A DNA stretch of 64,000 nucleotides, taken from the NCBI GenBank assembly GCA_937912025.1, contig CALDOZ010000030.1, positions 1 to 64,000 of the forward strand, in the 5' to 3' direction. The stretch is from an uncultured Clostridia bacterium. Its GTDB lineage: Bacteria > Bacillota > Clostridia > Christensenellales > Borkfalkiaceae. Below the pieces are notes generated by a model. The model saw only the letters and a program-made list of their open reading frames with translations, was not told the origin of the DNA and did no database searches. Below, piece by piece: positions 27,413 to 34,460 of the stretch (its first letter is position 1; the number at the start of each line of letters is the position of its first letter). The position numbers and the translations under genes are program-made.

Positions 27413-27988
27413 TTATGCTCTACCTTCTATACGTTTCATAATAAGTTCAACCGTTTGGTCGGGAGTAAGATTGCTCGTATCCACAACCATATACGGCATT
27501 TTGTATTTTTCGCAGAAGAAAACCATTTTTTCGTACTTTTCTTTTGCTTGTTTTACTTTGTCAAGGTCGCTATCGTGTTCATCGCGACTTCTTAAACGGT
27601 TAAATATTGCCGTTTCATCAGCATATAAAATAACCGTTAAATCAGGAAAACCAAGTTTTTTGACAAGCAAATCATAAACTTCGGTATTATCGTCCGTTCC
27701 ACTCCAAGCATAGTTGGAAAGGAAATGTCTGTCGGTAATAATATTTTCATCCTTGAACATAGTGTAAAGGTAAATGTTTCCTAGTCCATAAAACCACGAA
27801 GTAAATAACCTATCGGGATTAGCATTTACTTTATCTCGAATTCTAAAATAGTTGTCAAACTCATTGTTTTCATCAAACAAGAAACGTAAGTTTTTCTCTA
27901 TAAATTTATATCCAAGACGTTCTGCTAATAATTTACAAGTAGTAGTCTTTCCTACGCCGTCCATCCCTTCAATCGCAATATGTGCCAA
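27413..27988 (-). CDS. Thymidylate-kinase-like nucleoside/nucleotide kinase
   Basis: A 191-residue P-loop kinase with Walker A EGMDGVGKTT, the DRH motif in NIITDRHFLSNYA, and an arginine-rich lid near RLRSRDEHD. The fold matches dTMP kinase and deoxynucleoside kinases; which substrate it takes is not clear. The start is TTG 27988 (MAHIAIEG): GGGAGG lies 9 bases before it and the upstream gene ends two bases earlier (TAA-G-TTG). A longer TTG start at 28006 would put the ribosome binding site inside the gene. With nrdD and nrdG it suggests control of deoxynucleotide supply. Confidence 0.82.
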   Translation of the reverse strand: MAHIAIEGMDGVGKTTTCKLLAERLGYKFIEKNLRFLFDENNEFDNYFRIRDKVNANPDRLFTSWFYGLGNIYLYTMFKDENIITDRHFLSNYAWSGTDDNTEVYDLLVKKLGFPDLTVILYADETAIFNRLRSRDEHDSDLDKVKQAKEKYEKMVFFCEKYKMPYMVVDTSNLTPDQTVELIMKRIEGRA

Positions 27989-27989
27989 C

Positions 27990-28541
27990 TTAGTTCGCCC
28001 TCCCAATTTTTTTAATTAAATCTTTTTTGCCTTCTTTTTCTATTAATTCATCAAGCGTCTTTGGCTCAAAATCGTTTACGTCCATACAAACGTTAAACGC
28101 AAGTTTATCTGCAAAATATTCTTTCATCCCTGCAATTTTTTTATTATGAACGTGACCATATAAGTGAATAGTTCCGATATCCCTACCATTCCAATCCATA
28201 ATTGGATAATGAAACATAACAATATTATCATCATAATATAAAGCATTTTCAGCGCAAAGTTCTATCTTTGTTTCGCTCGCAATTAATTTTCTTACAGGAT
28301 AATCGTGATTACCCAAAATTAGATGTATTTTACCATTTAGCCTATTAAGCAAATCTTTATCAAAGTGTTCTGGACTAACAATATCTCCCAAAATCCAAAC
28401 TGTATCGCTATTAGAAACTTTTTTATTCCATTTATCAACAATATATTCGTCCATTTCTTTAACGTTTGAAAATGGTCTATCACATAGTTTCATTATTCGT
28501 TCGTCGCCAAAATGTATATCACTAGTAAAAAACGTTGCCAA
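27990..28541 (-). CDS. Calcineurin-like metallophosphoesterase
   Basis: A 183-residue phosphoesterase with the full di-metal motif series: SDIHFGD near residue 7, LGDIV, LGNHDYP near 92, FHYPIMDW and YGHVHNK. The size resembles small cytoplasmic phosphodiesterases encoded by phages and bacteria. It starts with TTG at 28541, one base after the nrdD stop codon and behind GGAGAG. It sits between nrdD and the kinase in one operon. The substrate is unknown. Confidence 0.87.
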   Translation of the reverse strand: MATFFTSDIHFGDERIMKLCDRPFSNVKEMDEYIVDKWNKKVSNSDTVWILGDIVSPEHFDKDLLNRLNGKIHLILGNHDYPVRKLIASETKIELCAENALYYDDNIVMFHYPIMDWNGRDIGTIHLYGHVHNKKIAGMKEYFADKLAFNVCMDVNDFEPKTLDELIEKEGKKDLIKKIGRAN

Positions 28542-28542
28542 C

Positions 28543-30234
28543 TTAGTTTGCTCTCCTATTTTTCTCTTCGTTCTTTTTACCTTTAGTAAATCCGTCTAAA
28601 ACTTCTAAATATCCACTAACTCGACGAATTCTTATGATATCTTTACTTTTACAAACGGGGCATTCGTCAAAAACTCCGCTTGCGCCACACCCGTTACAAA
28701 CGTCTTTAGGAAAATTAAACCCAAGATAGTGAACACCTGATTTAGTTGCGTGTTCAACGTATTCAAGTAAGCCTTCGTCGTTTCCAAGTGGAGCTTCGCC
28801 AAGTTCAACGTAGGTAATACATCCACCGTTGCAAACTTCGTGGAAAAGACCTTCTAACTGAATTTTCCTAAACGCCGATAAATCACTATCCACGTTAATA
28901 TGGAAAGAATTTGTGTAAAATTCTTTTTCAAAGATTTGAACGGACGGATTAAATTCCGTTCTATCCATATCAATAAATCTTCCCGATATAAGTTCACCGC
29001 TTGTTGCCAATAGTGAGAAATTAAGGTTATACTCTTTTCTTAAAAACTCACAATAATCACGCATATGCTTAACAAAACCAAGCGCTGAAACGTATACGTC
29101 CGCATTATTATAATATCTTTCACCCGTCAACACTTCAAACGCTTCAGAAAGACCTATAAACCCAAGAGATAACGTTCCGTGACGGAAAACGTTCTTAACG
29201 TCGTCAAAATCTTCTATCCAAAGATGATGTTTTTTATTGATAGGAAAATCTTCTTGATTGCGAGCGCAAACCTTATTAAACCTATCAAGTAAAATATCCT
29301 TAGTTGTTTTTGCAACACTATCCCATTTATCAATGAACTTTGCAATTTTTTCATCAACGGAAAGTTTACCAAAATCTCTATCAACCTCTAAAGCAAGTCT
29401 AGGAAGATTGATTGAAATATTATCAATATTTCCACGACCAATAGAAGAATTTTCGCCAAACAAATCGGCTACCACTCTTGTCCTACAACCCATAATGGCA
29501 AGTTTTTCCGCATCAACGTTTTTATTTGGCTCACTATCACAAAGGACGTAAGTAGGTATCATTTTTTTTGCCGTACAAAGCAATGATTTTTTAAGCAAAT
29601 CGTAGTTTTTATCTTCTTCAAAACGATTTATCCCGCCTTTAACTTTGAAAATAATGTTTGGCTTAAAGATTAAATCCCCTGCTTTTTCAAACTCATCAAT
29701 AAGCGTGTAAACAATAAAGCGTGCAAACTCATTTTTAGCAAGACCAATATTAAGAGAAACGTAATAAGACGTTTGCCCCATACGAGTATGCGTTTCGCTA
29801 CACCAAACGATTAGATTGTAAATAGCGTTTGCAATCGTGGTTTTGTTATCTTCATTGAAACTAACACCCAAATTTTCTAAAATATAAGCAATTTCGTTAT
29901 CGAAGTTAGCGATTGCCATACCGCCCGATTGTTCATTGCCAATATCGGCGAAAAGCTTCTTAATATATTCAAATGTAGCAAGGATTTTTCTTTGCTCGTT
30001 CATATTCTTAAAACGCTCGTAAGGAAAATCTTTTAATAAGTTAAAGGTAAGGCAATTATAAGTTAGCCCATAAGCATCAAGATCGTGGATATGAATATAC
30101 CCGTTTTTATGAAGGTCACTCCACTCAGGAGGAAGGCTATTTAATATTTCTTCTTTTCTTTTGCTTTCGCCAACGTTATAAACTTCGCCAACGTAACTAT
30201 AACGATTTGCAGCGTTTTCATTACACTTTTGCAT
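28543..30234 (-). CDS. nrdD: Anaerobic ribonucleoside-triphosphate reductase, short form
   Basis: A 563-residue class III reductase that makes dNTPs from NTPs without oxygen. Visible are HIHDLDAYGLTYNC near residue 49, the C-terminal zinc site CNGCGASGVFDECPVC and the glycyl-radical loop RRVSGYL (Gly radical made by NrdG). It lacks the N-terminal ATP-cone, so dATP feedback inhibition is probably missing, as in many phage and mobile-element versions. Its ATG overlaps the nrdG stop by one base (TAATG). The island setting suggests an accessory rather than the only housekeeping copy. Confidence 0.95.
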   Translation of the reverse strand: MQKCNENAANRYSYVGEVYNVGESKRKEEILNSLPPEWSDLHKNGYIHIHDLDAYGLTYNCLTFNLLKDFPYERFKNMNEQRKILATFEYIKKLFADIGNEQSGGMAIANFDNEIAYILENLGVSFNEDNKTTIANAIYNLIVWCSETHTRMGQTSYYVSLNIGLAKNEFARFIVYTLIDEFEKAGDLIFKPNIIFKVKGGINRFEEDKNYDLLKKSLLCTAKKMIPTYVLCDSEPNKNVDAEKLAIMGCRTRVVADLFGENSSIGRGNIDNISINLPRLALEVDRDFGKLSVDEKIAKFIDKWDSVAKTTKDILLDRFNKVCARNQEDFPINKKHHLWIEDFDDVKNVFRHGTLSLGFIGLSEAFEVLTGERYYNNADVYVSALGFVKHMRDYCEFLRKEYNLNFSLLATSGELISGRFIDMDRTEFNPSVQIFEKEFYTNSFHINVDSDLSAFRKIQLEGLFHEVCNGGCITYVELGEAPLGNDEGLLEYVEHATKSGVHYLGFNFPKDVCNGCGASGVFDECPVCKSKDIIRIRRVSGYLEVLDGFTKGKKNEEKNRRAN

Positions 30235-30668
30235 TACTTAACCCTCCTAAATTCTTGATTCGTCGAACCAACGTAAGGTTTCACCGTAGACTTTAACTCT
30301 TCCTTAAATGAACCCGTTTTAATATAAGTAATATTATCTAAAAGTTCTTTAGGTACTTCCTCAAACTCATGTCCTGTATACACAGCAATATCAAACCCTT
30401 CAAGTTTTTTCACTATATCAATAAGCGCATCTACTTGCATAAGAGGTTCTCCACCTGAAAAGGTTACTTTCTTGTTTACAACTTCTTTTTTTAGAATTAC
30501 CACAAGTTCGTCTGTTGTCATTTCTGTTCCGTTTTTCATTTCCCAAGTTGAAGGGTTTTGACATCCTTTGCAATGCAAGTCGCATCCTTGAAAGAATACT
30601 ACTGTTCTTACGCCCGGACCATCCACGAGACTGCGATTGAATTTTATTGAATTGATATATACTACCAT
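30234..30668 (-). CDS. nrdG: Anaerobic ribonucleotide reductase-activating protein
   Basis: A 144-residue radical-SAM activase. The 4Fe-4S motif is CDLHCKGC (CxxxCxxC) in VFFQGCDLHCKGCQNPSTW, and the SAM-binding VTFSGGEPLMQ follows. It cleaves S-adenosylmethionine to install the glycyl radical in NrdD. It overlaps the upstream gene by 7 bases (ATGGTAG) and NrdD by 1, indicating tight coupling. Confidence 0.95.
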   Translation of the reverse strand: MVVYINSIKFNRSLVDGPGVRTVVFFQGCDLHCKGCQNPSTWEMKNGTEMTTDELVVILKKEVVNKKVTFSGGEPLMQVDALIDIVKKLEGFDIAVYTGHEFEEVPKELLDNITYIKTGSFKEELKSTVKPYVGSTNQEFRRVK

Positions 30669-31093
30669 GCTATCGCCTCCTCGGAAAAATATTCTTTCAA
30701 AGCTCGTTTATGACTTTTTTCTTTGGCGTTCGCTCTCTTCACCCTAAACTCTAACGATTCTTTCTTAGTCGTCTTTTTTGAAAATCTTGCAATGTTATAT
30801 TCATCAATCTCGATTCTTTCTTCAAAACCTTCTATGGCGCGCTGCTCTTGAACACTCTTACAATGCAAATATGGGTCTGCATCATTTTGTGCTTTTAATT
30901 TCATAAATGTATCAAAGTCAAGTTTTTCAATACTGTTAATAAAATCTTTATGGTGACGTTTTACACGACCAATCTCTCTTACTTTACTTACGGCCTCTTT
31001 TGCCGTTTCTGCATAGATTGCAAAGTTAATCCATACACAATGATATTTACCAACATGTCCACATTTTGTTTTTACTGAAAAGTATTTTTCCAT
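30662..31093 (-). CDS. Hypothetical basic protein heading the nrdGD operon
   Basis: A 143-residue protein I do not recognise. It starts MEKYFSVKTKCGHVGKYHCV, has a possible zinc-type cluster (CGHVGKYHC) near the N-terminus, and has a Lys/Arg-rich C-terminal third. The start at 31093 is chosen because AGGAG lies 10 bases before it; an in-frame ATG at 31135 has no such site. It is the first gene of the minus-strand operon that continues through nrdG, nrdD, phosphoesterase, kinase, LRR protein, methyltransferase and Smr. Confidence 0.65.
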   Translation of the reverse strand: MEKYFSVKTKCGHVGKYHCVWINFAIYAETAKEAVSKVREIGRVKRHHKDFINSIEKLDFDTFMKLKAQNDADPYLHCKSVQEQRAIEGFEERIEIDEYNIARFSKKTTKKESLEFRVKRANAKEKSHKRALKEYFSEEAIAW

Positions 31094-31154
31094 TTTGTTT
31101 TCGCTCCTTGCGTTTTTCTTGACTACATTGTACAAGAAACGAAAACTTTTTAAC

Positions 31155-31171
31155 AGGACAACTTTTGTCCT
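31155..31171. promoter_or_regulatory. Palindromic operator between divergent genes
   Basis: Perfect inverted repeat AGGACAA-CTT-TTGTCCT. It lies about 20 bases upstream of the HTH gene's -35 box and about 22 bases from a TACAAT (31132-31127) that could be the -10 of the nrd operon. It could serve both directions. Confidence 0.5.
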
Positions 31172-31189
31172 ATGGTGAGCTATTATACA

Positions 31190-31218
31190 TTGATTTTTTT
31201 ATCTTTTTATGATATAAT
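31190..31218 (+). promoter_or_regulatory. Promoter of the small HTH gene
   Basis: TTGATT 31190-31195, 17-base spacer, TATAAT 31213-31218. Downstream in the leader is the 8-bp palindrome GCCTAGGC (31252-31259). Confidence 0.7.
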
Positions 31219-31280
31219 TACTTTGTTCTTAATTGAAATCTCTGGAGCATTGCCTAGGCTAAGCAAAGGAGGTAGATATT

Positions 31281-31502
31281 ATGGAACAAAATATCAAAGA
31301 CCTTGGCTTAGTCGCCGGGGCAAACTTAAAACGTCTTATTAAAGACTCAAAGTATAAAACTCAAGAAGAATTTGCTTTTGAATTCGGTACTGATGTTCGC
31401 ACCATCGGTAGATGGGTAAACAAAGGTATTAAAAACCTTGATACTATACAGCAAATTGCAGAGTTCTTTGATATAGACGCTTTGACGCTCTTCTCTGAAT
31501 AA
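31281..31502 (+). CDS. Small XRE-type HTH regulator
   Basis: A 73-residue protein with the helix-turn-helix segment KTQEEFAFEFGTDVRTIGRW and the AEFFDIDALTLF tail typical of Cro/C1-type regulators. An excellent AAAGGAGG site precedes the ATG. It is divergent from the nrdGD operon with a palindrome between, so it is the probable regulator of that operon. Confidence 0.82.
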   Translation: MEQNIKDLGLVAGANLKRLIKDSKYKTQEEFAFEFGTDVRTIGRWVNKGIKNLDTIQQIAEFFDIDALTLFSE

Positions 31503-31518
31503 GGGATGAGCGTTTTTT
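31485..31518 (+). terminator. Terminator of the small HTH gene
   Basis: ACGCTC (31485-31490) / GAGCGT (31508-31513) followed by TTTTT. The left arm lies inside the gene's last codons. Confidence 0.6.
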
Positions 31519-32344
31519 ATTTATTTTCTTCTCTCCACTTCTTCATTTCTTCTTCTATATATTTATCAACGTCAAAACCACCAGTAACCATGTTTCCTAT
31601 TCTTTTAGCCACTGCTTTAATAACAAATCGGTTTTCCGCAACTGCTGGTTTTAATTCCAACAAAAGTTCTAACGTTTTATTTAACTTCTCTTCCATTGAA
31701 GAAAGTTTAATATCCTTTAACTTACTAATCTGTCTATGTAGTTCTTGATTTTGTTCTTCTAAATCAAGCTTATCTATCTCAGATTGGGAAAGCAAACTTT
31801 TATAAGCAACAATATCGCTATCTTTTAATTTACCCGACTCAACGGAAACAAGCAATTCTTCTTTAAGTTTTACCATTTCCATTTTAAGTACAGCATTTTC
31901 CTTTTCAAAAGCGCCAAAAATTGAAATAAAATAGTTCGCATCAAATTCATTAACCGCAATATTTTTATAGGTTGCAAAAGAAACAGTAGCGTTATAGATA
32001 ATTCTCATATAACTAACTATCGTATCAATTTGAATATTTTTTTCGCCTTTGTGCTTATGAGCATTGACTTTTAAGGTGTAGTCCTGCATTTTTGTATAAG
32101 TAAAATCATCAACACGCAAAATATCCTTAAAGAAGATTTTAATATCTTCTCTTCTTAAAAGCTCGCCGCAAGTTTCCCTTGCTTTAATATCAAACTCGCA
32201 AAAAACAGCAACATCTTTCACAAATTGTTCTTGTAAATCAAGGTAAGCGTCGTAAAACGAATTACTTCCCGCCTTGATATTCTTTTCTAATGTTATATAG
32301 CGGTCGTACAACTTATATTCAATCTCTTTTAAATGCTTGAACAT
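31517..32344 (-). CDS. Coiled-coil protein of unknown function
   Basis: A 275-residue protein. The N-terminal half is helical with a KVNAHKHKGEKNIQIDTI segment reminiscent of HEPN/DUF4145-like helical proteins, a weak resemblance. Residues 150-240 are strongly heptad-like and charged (ENAVLKMEMVKLKEEL), a coiled coil. No catalytic HEPN RxxxxxH motif is seen. It follows the XRE gene at 32355-32558 by 10 bases and is presumably co-transcribed with it. Function unknown. Confidence 0.65.
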   Translation of the reverse strand: MFKHLKEIEYKLYDRYITLEKNIKAGSNSFYDAYLDLQEQFVKDVAVFCEFDIKARETCGELLRREDIKIFFKDILRVDDFTYTKMQDYTLKVNAHKHKGEKNIQIDTIVSYMRIIYNATVSFATYKNIAVNEFDANYFISIFGAFEKENAVLKMEMVKLKEELLVSVESGKLKDSDIVAYKSLLSQSEIDKLDLEEQNQELHRQISKLKDIKLSSMEEKLNKTLELLLELKPAVAENRFVIKAVAKRIGNMVTGGFDVDKYIEEEMKKWREENK

Positions 32345-32354
32345 CTTTTTCTCC

Positions 32355-32558
32355 TTAAATACCAGTAAATTCTACGATGTCTTCAATCTTGCACTCTAAA
32401 ACCTTACAGATTTTAGCCAATATTTCAGTGCTTACGTGTTCGTTTTTACCGAGCTTTGCGAGCGCAGTGGTAGTTATGCCCGTAGCAATACGAAGATCTT
32501 TTTTCTTCATATCCTTATCAATTAAAAGTTTCCATAGTTTTTTATAGCTGACAGCCAT
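32355..32558 (-). CDS. Small XRE/Cro-type repressor
   Basis: A 67-residue single-domain HTH, KKLWKLLIDKDMKKKDLRIA then TGITTTALAKLGKNEHVSTE. It is clearly homologous to the regulator at 22022-22231. It heads a two-gene operon with the coiled-coil protein. Promoter TTGAAG/TATAAT with 17-base spacing is just upstream. Confidence 0.9.
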   Translation of the reverse strand: MAVSYKKLWKLLIDKDMKKKDLRIATGITTTALAKLGKNEHVSTEILAKICKVLECKIEDIVEFTGI

Positions 32559-32597
32559 TTTATAACACCATCCTTAATAAAATAATCAATTTTAATT

Positions 32598-32626
32598 ATT
32601 ATATCACACCTTTCTAAAAACTTCAA
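32598..32626 (-). promoter_or_regulatory. Promoter of the XRE/coiled-coil operon
   Basis: Minus-strand TTGAAG (32626-32621), 17-base spacer, TATAAT (32603-32598). Confidence 0.65.
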
Positions 32627-32662
32627 CTAAAAATCTAATATTTAGATTAAAAGTCGTAAAAA

Positions 32663-32688
32663 AGAACTTGGATGCAATTCCAAGCTCT
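32663..32688. terminator. Terminator after the degenerate tRNA
   Basis: AGAACTTGGA / TCCAAGCTCT with a 6-base loop and T-runs on both sides (bidirectional). It lies 6 bases beyond the tRNA-like CCA end. Confidence 0.75.
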
Positions 32689-32693
32689 TTTTT

Positions 32694-32768
32694 TGGTCTT
32701 TCCATCGGGAATCGAACCCAAATCGGTCGCTTAGGAGGGCTCCGTTATCTCCATTTAACTAAGGGTAC
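32694..32768 (-). pseudogene. Degenerate tRNA-Arg(CCT)
   Basis: 75 bases on the minus strand. The 5' part TTAGTTAAATGGAGATAAC is a good tRNA-Arg D-arm, the loop reads CTCCTAA (anticodon CCT), and the T-arm TTGGGTTCGATTCCCGA and CCA are intact. However, the acceptor strands GTACCCT and TGGAAAG pair at only about 3 of 7 positions and the anticodon stem is also mismatched. A functional tRNA is unlikely. It looks like a recombined attachment-site relic. Confidence 0.6.
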
Positions 32769-33094
32769 ATATTATTCAATTTTTATACTTTTGACTCTAT
32801 CTAATACTTATTTTTATTCCGCTTATTATTCCAAAAAATAGGCTCTTTTTTTCTATTCCGTTTCAAATTGTCTTTTACACGCTTTTCGAATAGTTTAAGT
32901 ATTCAATATAATCAATTTTCACTCTTTTTCAAGTTCTAGTCTGCATCAATTCTTCATCGTGTTAACACATATAAATTCATCCTAAAACAAATTAAAAACG
33001 TTAAGTAAGTTGCGTAATTTTTGTATTGCAACGCAATTTAAAACTAAATTTATACCTGTTTTTTGCTGATTATTATTGCTTAGATTAAAAAATC
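32769..33094. other. Non-coding DNA with integrase-arm-like repeat
   Basis: No gene. It contains one TTTATACC unit at 33049-33056 and an inverted repeat TTGCGT / ACGCAA (about 33010-33035). The minus-strand order GGTATAAATTTAGTTT...TTACTTAACG parallels the 24.5-kb site, so both ends look related. Confidence 0.45.
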
Positions 33095-34008
33095 TTAATT
33101 GCTTTTTTCTATCGGCAAACAAATTTCGATATACCGTTCTTTTTCCCATTCTCCGTTAGGACGCCAATGCATAGCAACCACTTCTGGAGCGTTTGCAAAA
33201 ATAAAGTTTGACGTTGGCAACCACTCAGTAACAATTTTCTTTCTTAGTTTGCCATAATCTGCAACGGGGCGTTTCTTTTTTTCAGTTTCAAAAACAACGT
33301 AAGTTTGCTTAGGAATAACAATCGTTTCAAAACCCATTTTACCTATAAAATCAACGCCTGTTATTTTAGGATTAAAAAGTTCTTTTCTTGTCCACTCATC
33401 CAATTCATACGCAATATAAAAATCATATCCATCGTCAGCAATATTTGTAATCACCATATAATCGGTAGAATAGTCGCAAGATGCACCAATTAACAACCAT
33501 TGTTTAGCACGCGTAGACGTTAAAAACTCTTCTTCTTGTTTGACGCGCTCTTCACCGTATGGAACACCCTTAAATCGTCTTTTGTATCCTAATAAAATTT
33601 TTTTAGGCTTTTCTTCAATTTTATATGTCATTTCAGTTCCTCCAATTAAATCCATCACTGAAACAAGGCGAGAAAACGATTTTAAGGTGCAACCCTGTTT
33701 TACTTGTGACGGCATTACGCCATGAAATTTATAAAATGCGCGAGAAAAACTTTCAGGCGTTTCATATCCATACTTGAATGCAACATCAATTACTTTCATA
33801 TTTTTATTCAACAAATCGTTTCCTGCAAGAGTTAGTTTTCTTCTACGAATATATTCACCAAGAGTAAAACCACACATAATTCCAAATACTCTTTGAAAAT
33901 GAAAATTTGACGAATACGCGCGCTTAGCCACTTCTTCATAATCAATTTTTCAGTAATGTGTTCTTCAATATAATCAATTGCATTTTTTAATCCTTGTATC
34001 CAATCCAT
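33095..34008 (-). pseudogene. AraC-family regulator with GyrI-like domain, frameshifted
   Basis: Reading from ATG 34008, 7 bases after a perfect GGAGG, gives MDWIQGLKNAIDYIEEHITE, a textbook AraC N-terminus. The frame is then lost near 33943. There one missing base (TTGATTAT where TTGGATTAT would keep frame) separates it from the downstream frame EEVAKRAYSSNFHFQRVFG. The rest (278 codons from 33931) has the two AraC helix-turn-helix motifs and a C-terminal GyrI-like small-molecule-binding domain. Either the gene is broken or the assembly has a one-base error. Confidence 0.8.
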
Positions 34009-34343
34009 TACTTAACCTCCGCGATTTTATAATAATCAAAAACAATTTGCCGTTCTTGACTTTTTGTGCTATTGTTAAGTTAATATAACATACGCTAAAC
34101 CTGAAATCAATTTATTAAACCAATATTTATAGTTTTTTACCATAACAACATATGCTGTACAAATTACAATGAGCTAGAAAAAATTCTTTTTAAACAAATA
34201 AAAATAATTAGTAAAATTAAAATTAGGAACGTTAAAACCTTCACTATTGATTACTTTTTTTATTAAAAATCGCCTAAAAATGTATAAATTAGCGCTAAAT
34301 TTTAAAAAAATCAAAAAAATCTTACTAAATAATCAAAAACCTA
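34009..34343. other. AT-rich intergenic region
   Basis: About 335 bases between divergent genes, very AT-rich. I see no gene, RNA or strong hairpin in it. Confidence 0.6.
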
Positions 34344-34372
34344 TTGACAAACTGCAAAACTATCTATAAAAT
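34344..34372 (+). promoter_or_regulatory. Promoter of the secreted 780-residue protein
   Basis: TTGACA 34344-34349, 17-base spacer, TAAAAT 34367-34372. It leaves a leader of about 80 bases before the ATG at 34461. Confidence 0.65.
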
Positions 34373-34460
34373 TAATTTTGTTAATAAATTTCACGTTAAA
34401 ATCCACTTAAACGTTGACTTTATTAATAAAATAATCGCGCTAATGAAAAGGAATTATTAA

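Noticed and set aside
32694..32768. Functional tRNA-Arg(CCT)
   Set aside because: Acceptor and anticodon stems do not pair; treated as a relic.
24298..33056. Intact integrative element or prophage
   Set aside because: No integrase, relaxase, terminase, capsid or tail gene is found. Only end-like sequences are seen.
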